DNA of 64,000 nt from Leishmania donovani (GCF_000227135.1 NC_018258.1:254909-318908), one strand, 5' to 3'. Counted from the stretch's first letter, positions 21,901 through 33,832 are shown. The notes: generated from the letters alone by a model not told the origin. Program-made: numbers and translations.

Positions 21901-22931
21901 GGGCAAGAGAGGTAACCGGCCGCGTACTCACACGAGCGTGTGGGGGTGCTGCTCAGTGTTGATGTGTGTATCGTGTTGCTTGCCGGCAGTTTCGGGAGAG
22001 CCAGCGGCACACGCTGATTCGGCGCCGGGAGAGCGGGAGGGATAGAGGGGTGGAGTTTGGCTGCCAGCTGAAAAGAGAACATCTGCCGCAGCTGGGTAGC
22101 GTTCCTATGGCATCAATACGGCACTTGCCGTAAGCCGGCCCTTGAAACAGGCATGTCCTCTACACGGTGCTGCGCACAATCCAAAAAGGTGCTGCTGGCA
22201 GCTTGTGCAAGGGCCATCAGAGATGTGAGACTCGTGCACCCAGGCCGCGCGCTGCGACTAGCACATTCAAATGCCCACGCCTTCGTGAGGGCGCATTCTC
22301 TCCATGTCCGATTCGCTGCTCGGGGTTGTCTTGCAGAGAAGCGTGTGCTGTTGCGCTGACGAGGCGTATAGAGCGTGTGTCCATACCCTCGTGAACGCCA
22401 AAATGTGCAGCAGGACAGCGAAGCAGGCGGCAGTAAAGCAACAAAGGAAAGCCGGCAGGTGGGGCGTGAAGGGGCAAAGGTGAGCACACGCAAGACGCGA
22501 CCTCCCTCCCTCCTCCCACAACACACGACGAAAAAACACGCGCGAGGGCATTCTTGGGAATTCCGAGCGGCTATGCGGCACTGCTCACGGAGGGAGATGC
22601 GGTGTTTGTGCAGAAGGAACCCATGAGGCGAAGACCGAAGAGAGACGCATGGAAACTCACGCCTCTCGGTTGTGAACCGCACAGGCGACTCCAGCCACGC
22701 GTGTGAGACGGAATAGTTATACCCACACCCACTTCTAGCTCCGGGAAACACTAGCACCGCCCGCATGAGTAGGCACCTCTGCGGCTGCCGCCGTCGTGCA
22801 CCTTTGCGATGCGGTGTGCACGGTCGCGTCTCACGTTCTTTGGAGTGGCAGCGACGAGGCTACCAAGCAATGGTGGTGTCCTGAGAAGAGTAGAAGTGCG
22901 TCGAGCGGCGGCGTCGAGGGAGTGATGACTT
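21901..22931. other. Intergenic spacer
   Basis: No supported gene. The 217-codon minus frame at 22113-22766 is Arg/Ser/Cys-rich with no family resemblance and lies directly downstream of the BAR-like pseudogene, so it is likely UTR. Confidence 0.5.
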
Positions 22932-23723
22932 CTAGCTGCTGGACGTGAAGGTGATGTAGTGGAAGCCTCCGTGGAGGCTGTTGTGACCACTGCTGCTGGA
23001 TCGATAGATGCTGCGGAGTTGCAGTAGGTGGAGTCTGACGCTGTAGCCATCTGCAGCGCTGGTTGAGCTCGCCCGGCTGCTACCACTGCTCGCCTTGAAA
23101 GTACTGAAGCGTCCACAGTCGACTGTCAGGCTGTGCGCCAGTGCGGAGAGCTTTCTGGCCCACCAAATAGTCGCCCATCGCATACCCTCAACCACCGCCT
23201 GGCCTAGCGCTGCCTTCTCGGTGAGCTGGTCCTCTTCTTCCTACTACCGAAGTTGTGCTAGCACGTTGGTCTACTGTTGGCTGCCTTGCTCCATCGACCC
23301 GTCGACTTCAGCCGCGCACACCGCTTCACCGTTGCCTCGAGATTCACGGAGGTCTTCTCCTTCCTCTTCACGTTCCGCTTCACCACGGTGCTCCTGTCCG
23401 AAGCGCTTGGGTTGTACTCTCTGCTATGATGTCGCTCCGCGGAGTTCTTCCACGCTGTGAACACGCTCGAAAGCCTGCCAGTTGTCGCGCACGTCGATGC
23501 GACCGCGGCGGCGCCACGAGTACCAAAGAGCCGCCGCGCCCCCTCCATGGCGTCTCCGTTATTCAGCAAAACACAGCATGACTTTGTCGACGGTGGCCAC
23601 GAACTTGTCGTGGTAGTTGATTGCCTCTGCAGCCGTGTTGCCGAGAGCACTAGGTAAGTTGTGAGTAGAGGAGAGCGTGCCAGCTCGCATCACCTGCTCC
23701 GCACAGAGCTAGTCCTTGCCCAT
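22932..23723 (-). pseudogene. BAR-like coiled-coil gene, pseudogene (early stop and frameshift)
   Basis: This is a decayed sister of the gene at 24735-25628. From an ATG at 23721-23723 the reading aligns without gaps to that protein for about 50 codons (AEAINYHDKFVATVDKVMLC against KEALIYHDKYIAAMEKVISC). Codon 5, Tyr in the intact gene, is TAG here. After MLC the frame shifts: the homologous sequence continues as LLNNGDAMEGARRL in another frame, then follows the sister through ERHHSREY to about 23260, where another change of frame leads to WWARKLSALAHSL and a Ser/His-rich tail. The original start, order of segments and approximate length are all preserved. The protein it encoded would be of the BAR-like family described at 24735. 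Confidence 0.88.
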
Positions 23724-24734
23724 TAGACGGAGGGGTGGGGCTTGGTGCACGAGTGAGAAGGCAATGCATGAGAGGCGGAGAAGAACAAGGAAGCAGGGCG
23801 AAAAAAAAAAACAAAGGCATCTCCCGCTGCGACAGTGTGATGCAGCAGCGGAAACAGGGAGTCCATCATTTGGTGCATGTGTCTACCGAGGAAGATGCCG
23901 CCTTTCCTGCAGGTGTGGGTGCGTGTGGGGGCTTGGGAGGGGTTTGTCCCAAAGGCGAGAGTATGACGAGCCGGCCAACTACAAAAAAATACTCATGCAG
24001 CCTTCATTCCCACTGAATACGCGCGAGCGATGCGTCGTTCTCCGGGCTCGTTTGCGGATTGGGAGTCAGCGGACAGCGATCACAAAAAAAAAGAGCAAAC
24101 AGAGGATGGCCATTGGGAGAGGAGGAGGACTGCACGAAGGTGGACGCTGCACCGTACGCCGAAGTGTGCACATGAAATGCGTGAGCAGAGGACAGAAGAC
24201 AACCACAGCTCAAAGACGATTACGAAACCAAACAGAAAATCAACGGTGAAGGCGGCGGAGGGAGGGGTGAAAAGCGCGTCGCGCGAAGGGGATACGTGAA
24301 CCCGAAAAGCGTGGCCGCATCACCGGAAGGGGAGTACCGTGCGCCGCTGCAACGTCTGAACCTGTGAGGCAGTGAGAGACTGGAAAGACCGATAGGCAAC
24401 AACATTGACAAGAAGCAGTGGCGGACGAAGCACTTTACCGCCTTTGCGACAGCACGCAACAAGCAGCACGGCCGAGATCGGACTGTCGGAGAGGGCACCT
24501 CCTCCCCCCTTTGGTGGAGATCGTCTCTAGGATGAAGCAGCAGAGACGCCCAGGCGATGTGGTGGCGCTCCCGTGACGCGGATTGCACCGTGTGGAGGAA
24601 CCGCAGTGGACACTATAGCTGAACGTGCCACACACGCATAAAGGAACAACATGTCGACGCCAATGTTAGGCCCGACCATCCTCCTTCCCTCTCTGCCACT
24701 TTCGTCTTCGCTGGTGGCTCGACTACTCGCTCAT
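23724..24734. other. Intergenic spacer
   Basis: No supported gene. Poly-A runs near 23801 and 24083 and purine-rich tracts near 24110-24130 and 24240-24270. Confidence 0.5.
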
Positions 24735-25628
24735 CTACCGCGACACGGGTTTGCCTTCGTTCAGGTTAAACTCAAGCGTAACGCCTTCAGCTGCACCTTC
24801 ACCTGCTGAGCCGAGAGGCACTGCCGCACACTCAGCACCCTGGGCTGCTGGGTAGGCGGAGGGGGTACCATAGCCGACTGCGTTGCCCCCACTGTACGAC
24901 GCCGACGTGCTGGCGGAGGATGGCGGCGGCAGCACATATCCAGCTGTAGGGGGAGGCATCCTTTGCGGCAGGGTCAGGGCAGTGGTCGGAAAACAAGCCA
25001 CTGTTCTACAACCAAGGCTCCGAAAGGCTGTGTAGAGTGCGTCACCGCGAGTTACAAGCTTCGCAGACCATGACGTCGCGAGTGACATCATGTCGTTCTT
25101 AATGGCATTCTCCATGCTCATCATCATCGTATTTGTTTCCCGCTGCTCATGCAACAGCTTCTCCAGCGCCTTGGCAGACTTGTTGGAGATCTTGGCTTCG
25201 AACTCCGGCGAGTTCACGTGGGCACACTTCTTCGCCACCTTTTCCAGTCCGTGCACGGCATTCTTCGTCTTCTTGACTGCCTCACGGCCAGTGGTGCTGA
25301 CCTCTTTTAGAAACTCCAGCTCCGTTCGCATCATGTGCAGCTCGGCAGAGACGCGCCAGTTGCTGTACGCAGCGGCGAGGCGGCCAGCCGTCGGAGACGT
25401 GGGCTGAATGTCCACCGCCGCCTCCTGAGCGAGGTGCTTCCGCGCGTCCTCCATGGTGTCGCTGTTGTTCAAGAGGCAGCTTATTACTTTCTCCATAGCG
25501 GCAATGTACTTGTCGTGATATATCAGAGCCTCTTTGGTGGCCATGCTCAGCTCCTTCAGGTGCTTGTGCGTCGTATACACCTGCTGCGCCCGCAGCTGCT
25601 GGTCCGGGCTGAGGTACGACTTGGTCAT
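24735..25628 (-). CDS. BAR-like coiled-coil protein 1
   Basis: The start at 25626-25628 (MTKSYLSPDQQLRAQQ) is preferred over the longer frame to 25706 because the pseudogene next door starts at the same residue. That gives 297 residues. Residues about 5-205 are almost entirely helical with few prolines, a three-helix pattern like BAR/AH-superfamily domains that dimerise and bind curved membranes: YHDKYIAAMEKVISCLL, then AELHMMRTELEFLKEV, then KALEKLLHEQRETNT. A helical segment with SWSAKLVTRGDALYTAF follows. The tail (about 220-297) is Pro/Gly/Ala/Ser/Tyr-rich (PPPTAGYVLPPPSSAS) and ends LEFNLNEGKPVSR. No membrane segment or signal peptide. The BAR assignment is by fold pattern, not by an invariant motif; a plain coiled-coil protein is the alternative. 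It belongs to a local family with 30037-30939 and 36953-37888. Confidence 0.75.
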   Translation of the reverse strand: MTKSYLSPDQQLRAQQVYTTHKHLKELSMATKEALIYHDKYIAAMEKVISCLLNNSDTMEDARKHLAQEAAVDIQPTSPTAGRLAAAYSNWRVSAELHMMRTELEFLKEVSTTGREAVKKTKNAVHGLEKVAKKCAHVNSPEFEAKISNKSAKALEKLLHEQRETNTMMMSMENAIKNDMMSLATSWSAKLVTRGDALYTAFRSLGCRTVACFPTTALTLPQRMPPPTAGYVLPPPSSASTSASYSGGNAVGYGTPSAYPAAQGAECAAVPLGSAGEGAAEGVTLEFNLNEGKPVSR

Positions 25629-26943
25629 GTCGACAAGGGGGCAGTAAGGTGACCGTGCGAGTGTGAGTGCACAGGAGTGACCGGTAACGGGCTGCGTAAC
25701 GGTCACACAACGAAGGGGGATGGAGGAGAGTCACACCTGCAATGCGCACAGGCGAGACACTGAGAAAGAAACGATGTGCTTCCAGAGGCGGAGGAAAAAA
25801 ACGGGTGGCGAGCAGACTTGCCGTGGGCACCTGCGTAAGCGTGCATTCTGGGAGCGATAGCAAGAGAGAGAGAGACGAAACGGAACAACACAGAGGAGTG
25901 ATAGCGAGAGGGAGAGGATGATCATGATGCAAGCGGAAGCATCGCGTGCTAGCCCGGTAAACCGCTTTACCGAGCAACGGTGTATACTGTGTGTGTGGGA
26001 GAGCAGGAAGGGACTTTGACCACACACAGAAGCGCAGGCGCGCTCATTGGCGTGCACAACCAAAGCAGGAAAACAGGAAGATGCGGAGCGAGTGTGCATT
26101 GGCGGGAGGGAAGGTGTGCACCGAGGTCGTGGCGTGAGAGGCGAAAGGCGCACATCCACAAAAATGGAGGGTGGGAGGCACACGGTAAAGACTGCCGGAG
26201 CGAGCAGGAGGAGGGTAGCTGACATGTGGACAAGAGACACAGCGAAAGAGAGTGAGGCGCTGATGAGAAGAGAACGCGCACGGTAGTGGCGCCCAGCAGA
26301 GTGGGCAGCGCAAACCCCCGCTTACGCCACGCAAAAGAGAGGACACGCAACACACGACGCACTCAAGCCCAAAGGCGAGAGACGCTACAGCGGACGGTAG
26401 AAAGAAAAAGTGCGGTGGCCTTTGAGCTCTCTTGATTCTAACCTTCTTTGACGGCTGCGGCGCCCCACCAGAGTGAGGTGTGGCCTTGCGACTCGCGAGG
26501 AGCACCGCAGGCAACATCACGGTCAGACCGACAGTGATGCATGGGCGGCCATTCGCTTACAGAGGAAGCACATGAGCTCAGTCGGATAGGAAAGCGCTAA
26601 ATGTGTATCTAGAGCAACATGACACTGGAGCTGCACAGCACCGCACTCGGAGAACGAGAGGAGAGTTTTGAAAAAGCAGAACTGCTCCACACGAAAGGAA
26701 TAAGAAGAAGCGGTGCCCATCCACAGATAGCAACAGAGTTCATGAAAGGCGGTGCGAAGCGGACAAAAACAGGATAGTGCACACAGCGGAAGGAGAAAAG
26801 TGCCGTCACCAATGGGAATAAGCGGTTTCTCCGTACTTCTGCCGCCGACACAGGCACAGGCACGCACACCTGCGCGGCCACCCCGGCTTCACTCCGACGG
26901 AGGCCGACTAGGATAGCTGCATCCTTACCAGCGCCGGGCTCTT
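25629..26943. other. Intergenic spacer
   Basis: No supported gene. Minus-strand frames at 25731-26240, 25967-26362 and 26044-26520 are Ser/Cys/Leu/Phe-rich and mutually overlapping, as expected for a pyrimidine-rich 5' region of the gene at 24735. Confidence 0.5.
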
Positions 26944-27835
26944 TCATTTGCTTTTTTCGTCCTTCGCAGTGGCGCCGCGCAAAATAAAATCGCGGGCAAA
27001 ACCGGCGCTCTCCTGCCGCCGCGCTGCATCCGGCGTTGCAAGCGGTGGGAACGCGGCTGGGATATCCTTACTCGCGTCTTTCACGTGGTCGTTACCGTTG
27101 TGGTCGCACCGCCAGCCTTACGGGTCAGACAGATTCGCAGGTTGTTCTGGAGCTCCCGTGCCGGGCGCACACTTGTGCATCACTCAGGTGATCGCCTGCC
27201 CGTTTGCGCGCACCACGCTGAAGGTTACGGCCGGTAAGCTCGATGCCGTCTCATCGCGGACGAGCTGAATGATCGCGCGACCTCGACCATTGCAGGTGCG
27301 GACGAGTCCAACCAAAGCCATGCCCCAGGATACGGCCCGCGCCACTGCAGGTGCTGCGCACCTTTTTAACAAGCTTCGACTTTGACTCCGTTCGCTTCCT
27401 CTGTCTCTCATGACGGCTCGTGATCGCGATCAGGTTGTGTAATGCTCATTCTGATGCTTCCGCGCGCCAACAAAAGAATTCTTCGCAAGGTGCCTGCGAC
27501 TCCCTGCGTCCTCGATCCGTGCCGTGAGCAGCTTGGCGAGCCCCTTGCATTGCGGCGCACCAGAAACCGTGCAGACGAGGGGTGTGAAGCGTGGCACACT
27601 TGTCCGGACGTCGATGCGGGTGCCCGCCTTCACCTCTGCGAGGTGGCGAGGGAGTACGGCGCTAGTGCTCTTGTGGGCTGCGGCGATGGCCTCGAGGCAC
27701 CTCTGAAAGTGCGCGTCATACCGCGACTTCGCCTCAGCTCCTTGGTGACGCCTCCGCGGCACCGTCGCGTAATCGACGGAGGCGACCGCCTCGCTGCTCG
27801 AGCTGAACCAAGTCGTCGGGTGCCGAGGAAAGCAT
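26944..27835 (-). pseudogene. Degenerate gene of about 300 codons in the BAR-like cluster
   Basis: A sense reading from an ATG at 27833-27835 (MLSSAPDDLVQLEQ) to a TGA at 26944 gives protein-like sequence in pieces. The first piece changes frame near codon 20. The next carries SRYDAHFQRCLEAIAAAHKS and continues for over 100 codons to a stop near 27430. The C-terminal piece reads IIQLVRDETASSLPAVTF with two in-frame stops, then a clean end DIPAAFPPLATPDAARRQES and FILRGATAKDEKSK. The ATG is preceded in sense by TTTCCTTGTAG, a likely splice acceptor. The span (892 bp) equals that of the intact gene at 24735, and the first half is helix-like, but no clear alignment to the three BAR-like genes could be made by eye. 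Confidence 0.6.
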
Positions 27836-30036
27836 TCGGGACGGACTACAAGGAAAGATAACCACTGGAGGGCGATAAGTGAACAATATCTTACGTGGTG
27901 TCGTGAGCAGAGACAGAGATGGGAGACGGAAAGGAAGAGCAGCGGAGGCTAACACCGCGCACACATGCACGCTGGGCCGGAAGATGATGGGCGGTGGCGG
28001 AAAATGGGGAAGAATAAGAACGAGCTACATCACCACGGACGTGCACAAGGGTTTTGCTGTTGCGGAGGTGGGGTGCGGCAGAGAGGGGAGATTGTCCTGT
28101 GGCGGCATGTTTAAAAGTCGCGCTGCTGTCGTGCCTCGGCAAGAAAAAGAAGAGGGACGGGATGACCGAAATGGATGACGAGCCAGAGAGTCATATGTAG
28201 CTGGCCTTGCTGTACGCGAAAGCCGGGTATGCAGGCACACGTCATCTGGTATAATCCGTGAAACAAACGTTGCGCTCAAGACGAACCCATCGTCAGTAGC
28301 GCACACATGGTGTACTCATCCTTCTACCACTGGAGTAAGTTGCAGTGCTCATGCACGCAGAGAGCGGAGCATGCGCCGGTACACCGAGACCGATACCCTT
28401 AGACATGCATGCATGCGGCCGTCACATGTCTATTGTACTGATTTCGCGCGCTGATCTGTGCGCTTGGGCGTCGTCGACAGCATAAAACGAAGTACAGAGG
28501 CGGTGTAGAACGTTACGGAGCCTGGGAAACGATCGAAAGCAAAGGGGATAGAATCCAGCAGAATGAACAGAGCCGATCATCGCCGACGAGTAAGTGGGTG
28601 TGCTGGAGGGGCGAAAGCACTCCTCTCCCCTACCCTCACACACACACAACCAAAAAAGAGGAGAAGGGCGGGAGTCAAACGGCGCGGAAGCACCGCATAA
28701 ATGACTGCATGCCGTGGTTTCTTGCGCGTCCTTGTCTTCCTTCTGGCCAAGGGGCACGTATGCGACGCTACGGCGTCCCTCTCTGACTGGGCTTTCGCCA
28801 GCTCTTTCGTCGTCCTCCTCCACAAAAGCACCGTCGTCGTCGTCCTTGTCGCGTGTGTGTGTGTGTGTGCTGGGGAGGGGGCAAGCATGAATGCACGCGC
28901 CTGCCCGCAGAGAAAAACAGCAGAGAAAAATCACGCAAGCCAAAAAAAAGGCCCTCATGCTCTTCACACTCGTGCCGCTTCTGCGTTACCTCCATCGCAT
29001 GCGATGGCGCGCCGGGGCGTCGAAGGGTGTCAAACGGAAGTGCTGCACAGGGTCGCCTCTATAGGACGACGGCCTGTCACGGCAGCGCTGTCGTAGAGGC
29101 AAAGGGCGGATGGCCGTTGGCGTTTTTTTTTTGCCCCGTTTTAGAGAGAGTGCGAGTGAGTGAGTGAGGAGCGTCGGGTACTCCTGAACAAAGTCAATGA
29201 AGTGAGCTGATGATGATGGCGCGGCCGTCTGTCTGTGTGTGTGTCTGTGTGTGTGTGTGTCTGTGTGTGTCGGAGACGGGCAGGAAATCGTGTTCTAGAA
29301 ACACGCGACATCGTCAGCGATAAGGGTTCGATAGAAGGTTTGAAAAAAGAAAAAAGAAAGAGATGCCATCAGGAATGCGCAGCGACCGGACTCGCCAAAA
29401 GGTGAATATATATATATGTGAGAGATGTACAACAGACAAAATAGATCCGAAAGGCGCCCCATCCATGCATTAAACCCATAAAGAAAGGAAGACACCTATG
29501 AAGGAGGGATGGTACACACAACAGAATCGCGCGCGTCTGTGTCGGAGTCCATCGCCCGGGCCATGAGAACAAGACATCCGAGGAGAGAGAGCGGGGGCTC
29601 TCTCAGCTTTCCGTTTCGCTCTTTGGCATTCTGAGGCGAAAGCCGTGGAGGATCCTCCCGGTCCCTCTCTCTCAATACGGTTTCTCCATCAAGATGCAGC
29701 GCTAAGGGCAGCGAAGCCTCAACCATGAAGTCGAAAACGTGCGTAAAGGGAGCTTGCGTGGGTGCCCTAACAACAAAGAAAAAGTGAGAAGACAGCTAGA
29801 CCATGTGGACGCAAGTGCCGATGGCCCTTCTCGGAGGCGGGAAATCCATCCAGTCGCGAGCATATCGGAGCAAGCACCACAGGAAAGGGACGCAAGAAGA
29901 GAAAGACGCTCGCCTTCGCCTCGCAGAGGAGGAGGAAGCGAAGGAAACGAGCGTGATGGGGTGCAGAGAGCTGCCCTGTTTTCCTTTTACTCCAGACACG
30001 CCCACGGAAGCACCCCGACACGAACACCCACGTATT
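27836..30036. other. Intergenic spacer with microsatellites
   Basis: No supported gene over 2.2 kb. Holds GT microsatellites at about 28853-28870 and 29230-29272, a TA run at 29407-29417 and a GAGT repeat at 29151-29167. Minus frames at 28422-28967 and 29796-30200 are judged UTR. Confidence 0.5.
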
Positions 30037-30939
30037 CTACGCTGACATTGCCGGTGGCACGTTCGTCTCATACCGGAGTGGGATGCCGGAGTTGCGCGCG
30101 CCGTCGGACACACGGGTGTCCGCCTCGCTTGGATGGAAGGTGTTGTAGTTCTGGCCGTACACCGCACTCGGCGCGACGGACGACATTTCGCTGCGCACAC
30201 TGTGAAGGCGCCTCAGAGTACCAGTGACAGGGTCATCGCTGGCAGTGTCAAGATCGTGCTCTCCCACGCCGGCTCGATCAGGCGAGAAGCGATCAGCAAT
30301 GAAAGCACCGTTTTTATGCATGACTTTGAAGAACTGTGAGGTGAGCGACAGGATTGCAGCCGTGGATTTGACAGCCATAGAGTCCAAATCCTTCTGGGCC
30401 ACTTCACTGCGCTTGGCGATCTTCCTGTGGAGTTTATCGCACTCCTTCTGCAGCTTGTCCACCTCGGAGCTCTGCTTTCGCAGGTTCGTCGCAAGAAGAG
30501 CACTCTTTTCCGTGTGCATTTTGATCAACTCATCACGTTGGACGCACTCTTGCAGCACCCTGGACGAGTGGTCGCTGCGCGCTTTCAGCATCTGCGTCTG
30601 CTGGTGAAGCTGGTTGCGCACGGCGTAGAGCTCCTCGCTGTGCTCCCACCTGTGAATCGAGATGTGGAGGCGGGAACAAATGTTTTTAACGTCATCGACA
30701 CCTTCCACGTCCGGCTGCACATTAAGGAAGCTGTTCTGGGCTGCGCTGAGCAGCTCACCGTAGTCCTTGTACAGTGCCCCCACGTACTCCATGGCGGTTA
30801 GGTACTGGTCGAAGTTGCGTTGCGCCTGCGCCGCACTGCGGTACAGCATGTTGCTCGTCTCTTTGATCTTGAGCACCCACTCCCTCTGAGCACGGCGGTT
30901 CGTGTTGGAGAGCGGTACCTGCTGCGGAACGGTTGCCAT
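30037..30939 (-). CDS. BAR-like coiled-coil protein 2
   Basis: A 300-residue protein, ATG at 30937-30939 (MATVPQQVPLSNTNRRAQRE). Residues about 12-220 are helical: a first helix with KIKETSNMLYRSAAQAQRN and YLTAMEYVGALYKDYG, a second with SEELYAVRNQLHQQTQML, and a third with KLQKECDKLHRKIAKRS. It ends SLTSQFFKVMHKNGAFIADR. The layout matches the gene at 24735 at the level of segment order and spacing (the phrase YLTAME sits where that protein has YIAAME), with low identity, so they look like old paralogues. The tail (about 225-300) is polar with Ser, Asp and Tyr. No membrane span. A role in membrane binding or as a cytoskeletal coiled coil is inferred from the pattern only. Confidence 0.75.
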   Translation of the reverse strand: MATVPQQVPLSNTNRRAQREWVLKIKETSNMLYRSAAQAQRNFDQYLTAMEYVGALYKDYGELLSAAQNSFLNVQPDVEGVDDVKNICSRLHISIHRWEHSEELYAVRNQLHQQTQMLKARSDHSSRVLQECVQRDELIKMHTEKSALLATNLRKQSSEVDKLQKECDKLHRKIAKRSEVAQKDLDSMAVKSTAAILSLTSQFFKVMHKNGAFIADRFSPDRAGVGEHDLDTASDDPVTGTLRRLHSVRSEMSSVAPSAVYGQNYNTFHPSEADTRVSDGARNSGIPLRYETNVPPAMSA

Positions 30940-33119
30940 GGTTAGTCTGCGTCCCGGTCTCGTTTACATGAAGATACGCTGTGCTGTGAAAGCGGGATAG
31001 AGGCGGCGAGGGCAACATGCAGAGGAGAAGACCGACCCGCTGAAGGACGACAGGAGACGGAGGATGGGATAGAGAGATCGCGGGAGATCCGCAAACTAGC
31101 GCCAGAAAAAAGAAAAGACGCGAATCAGAAACACGAACAAAAGAAAAAAAAGGGGCAGAAAAGACGGCAGAAGGGGACGCCGGTGGAGGGAACCAAGTCG
31201 CGTGTGCGTGTCTGTCCAAACATGTGCCAGTGGCAGGCCTACACATGCGAAGAGAGCACCCGCTTGCACCTAGACAGACATCTGCAGGAAAGGTGTGCTC
31301 AACAGAACTCAGCGGCGCCGGCGAAAAGACAGCGGACGCGCTTGGCTGACATCATGAATGCTTTTGAGCAAGGGCACACTCACCCGCAAACGGCGGTGAT
31401 GTACAGCGCTAGGAAAAACCCTTGCGCGCTCGCAGAGGGGGAGGGAGAGAGACACAGAGATAGAAAAGAACGATACGGAGACAGACGATGGAGATCACGC
31501 AGGGAAGAGCGGCCAAACGGTTAATAGAAAACGCAGATAGCCCGCAACTGAGTTTGGCACGCCGGCACAACAGCGCAGCACCACAAATGGGTGGCCGCTC
31601 GCTGGTATCGACACCAGTACACGACGAAGTCAGCCATCTTTGCCACAGTTGTTTGCCACGGTGCCTAGTGCCGCGTACCCCCGCGCAGGACTAGAACAGG
31701 AGCGGAGAGGCAGCGCACAAAGGACATCGTGGTCCATGCGACGAGAGCCACGAAAAAAAAAGCGCAGCACGCTAGCAGCCACCGCTGAAGAGAGCGGCAA
31801 CAGAAATCCAGCGCCTGCACAAACACACACAACAAGAAAGAGACTCCCGCACTTGCGCATCCACTGCCCTGCCACTTCGCCGATGTTCTTCCATCGCCAT
31901 ACATATCGACAGGCATACGCACCTGCGCATCGCTTCGTGTGATCACTACGTGTATGCGAGGCGCTCGCCTTTCGACGAACCGAAATGCCACGAGAGGAGG
32001 GCGAGCCGAGACCCCTCAAGAAAAAAAATGAACGCGCAAGAAAATGGGGAGGGGGGGGGGCAGGAAACACGATGGAAGAGAGGGTGGGTAGATGGGTAAG
32101 GCATGAGCCGACTGCATCAGAACAGAAGCACGAGCGACGGCGCACAGCGCCCACGAAGAAAGTGCCTACGCGCTCGGAGGTATAAAACAAAACAAGGAAA
32201 CCAGTGCACCTCCAGAAGAGACAGAGAGAGCGCTGAAAGAAGAGAAGAGGGTAATATTGCTTCACGCAGGAGGCACGTGCACGCGCGACAACACATCTGA
32301 CCACTACCCTTCCCCTAAATCCGCTTACAGCTGATGGTGGTGCCGTCGATAATCTCCTCTTGCTTTGCCCCGTCTCTATGCCTCTCTTTTGGCCGCGTAG
32401 GATGTGTCTGGTCCAGCATAGAAAACGAAACCCGGATGCCACCACAGCACACGAAGGAGAATTGTAAAGCAGCGTTCAGGGCAAAGTCGGGCGACCATAA
32501 GCGGATGGCCTCGTCGCCGTTTACGGGACACGCACGTATGCATGATAGAGAGAAAAAAAAACGCACCCGCTCACAGGTAAGCGGGCTGTCTTCGTTTCTT
32601 GTTGAACTCGTGCGTTAACATGTTCATCACATGTGCGATTTGTGCTCGAGAAGGTTCTGTGCACGTATCCATCCGCGGTTGCCTCTCACCAACCACTGGA
32701 AAACACGGATGGGAGTCTCTCAAAATCAACATTCATCACAGAGGGAAGGAAGGGGGAAGGCACAGCAAAGAACAACAACCTCAGCCGCGCCGTGGCTTAT
32801 GGGTCATCATGTATGCAAAGACAGACACAGAGAGAAAGACAGGGCCGCAAAACCAAGGAAGAGTCTGTGTGGTTGGGTGGGCCCGAAACGCACAGATTGA
32901 ACAGCTCTGCCGACCGCGAAGGAACACGACGAAGGTGCATGCGCCTTGACACTCGACCCGAGCAACGTCCCAAACTGAGAAACAAAAACAACGCAGATCA
33001 GCTCACACAACACCTTAGTGGCGTAATGCGCGTTTTACATGATAGGAGGGGGAGGCGGAGCATCGACGAGGAGGAGGAAATGCAGCCACGAGCCGGAAAA
33101 GAGCGTATCGTCATGTGTA
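30940..33119. other. Intergenic spacer
   Basis: No supported gene. A pyrimidine tract with AG in sense near 31040-31060 could be the splice acceptor for the gene at 30037. The 271-codon minus frame at 31630-32445 is Arg/Cys/Ser/Phe-rich, crosses poly-pyrimidine tracts and is rejected. Confidence 0.5.
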
Positions 33120-33832
33120 GTCAACACCGACTAGACGACTCCTGAGAACCGCCGCACTGAGCACATGACTGATGATAAAAGATGCACTCGCAGATCCGCT
33201 GTGCGGTACCGAGAAGGCCAAGGGTGCCCCCGTCCGTTTGATTGCGCGCAGAGCTGGCTTGGCTACGCAGCATGGCCAGGCGGAGCAGTTGAGAAGTGCA
33301 GCGCGCTGTGGTCGAGATAGCGAAGAATAGCAAGCTTCCAGAATTGACGCCGCAGTTCTGAGGCATAGTTCAGCTATACGGACACGCCAGCCACAATATG
33401 CTCGTCCCAGTAGCAGACGATCTCTTCGTCTCTCATGCCAAACAACCGCCCTTCTTTTAGCTGCGGCGCGCGACCCGGCCGCGCGTGGTCAGCACAAATC
33501 CTAAAGTACGATGAGGAACAGGACAAGGAACGAGATCACTACAAGGGCTCACAGCCCCACCAAGTCCGAGAATGCATCTGTGCTACCGTAGAATGCACCT
33601 TTGCCTTCCCGTTTCCTCGTCCGCTTGCTTGTCAGCAAACGGGGGAGACATGGCCGCCAGTGCGCTCTGCAGTGCAAGTTGCGAGTTTTCAGATCGCGCA
33701 TCCCACTGCTGAGAACGCCATACTGGAAGGTGAACTATACCATCCGTGCGTGCAAGCATGCTTCCGTCTGCGATCGATGCGGCTCCAGTTTTGTGAAGCA
33801 ACGCGCTTCCGCGAAAACACCAGCGACACATG
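33120..33832 (-). pseudogene. Possible decayed gene relic in the BAR-like cluster
   Basis: Three minus-strand pieces in different frames look like protein: GSMLARTDGIVHLPVWRSQQ (about 33740), then a piece ending in a natural-looking C-terminus GMRDEEIVCYWDEHIVAGV with TAG at 33374, and GSLLFFAISTTARCTSQLLR (33121-33366). The GC-rich composition contrasts with the A-rich flanks. No start, family or intact frame is evident. It may be remnants of one gene or of two. Confidence 0.3.

Noticed and set aside
28422..28967. 181-codon minus-strand frame with a signal-like N-terminus and acidic patch
   Set aside because: The acidic patch and His/Thr run come from GT/CA and GTC microsatellites; the rest is Ser/Pro/Cys-rich UTR-like sequence.
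31630..32445. 271-codon minus-strand frame
   Set aside because: Crosses several pyrimidine tracts and gives Phe/Cys/Ser/Arg-rich sequence typical of translated UTR.
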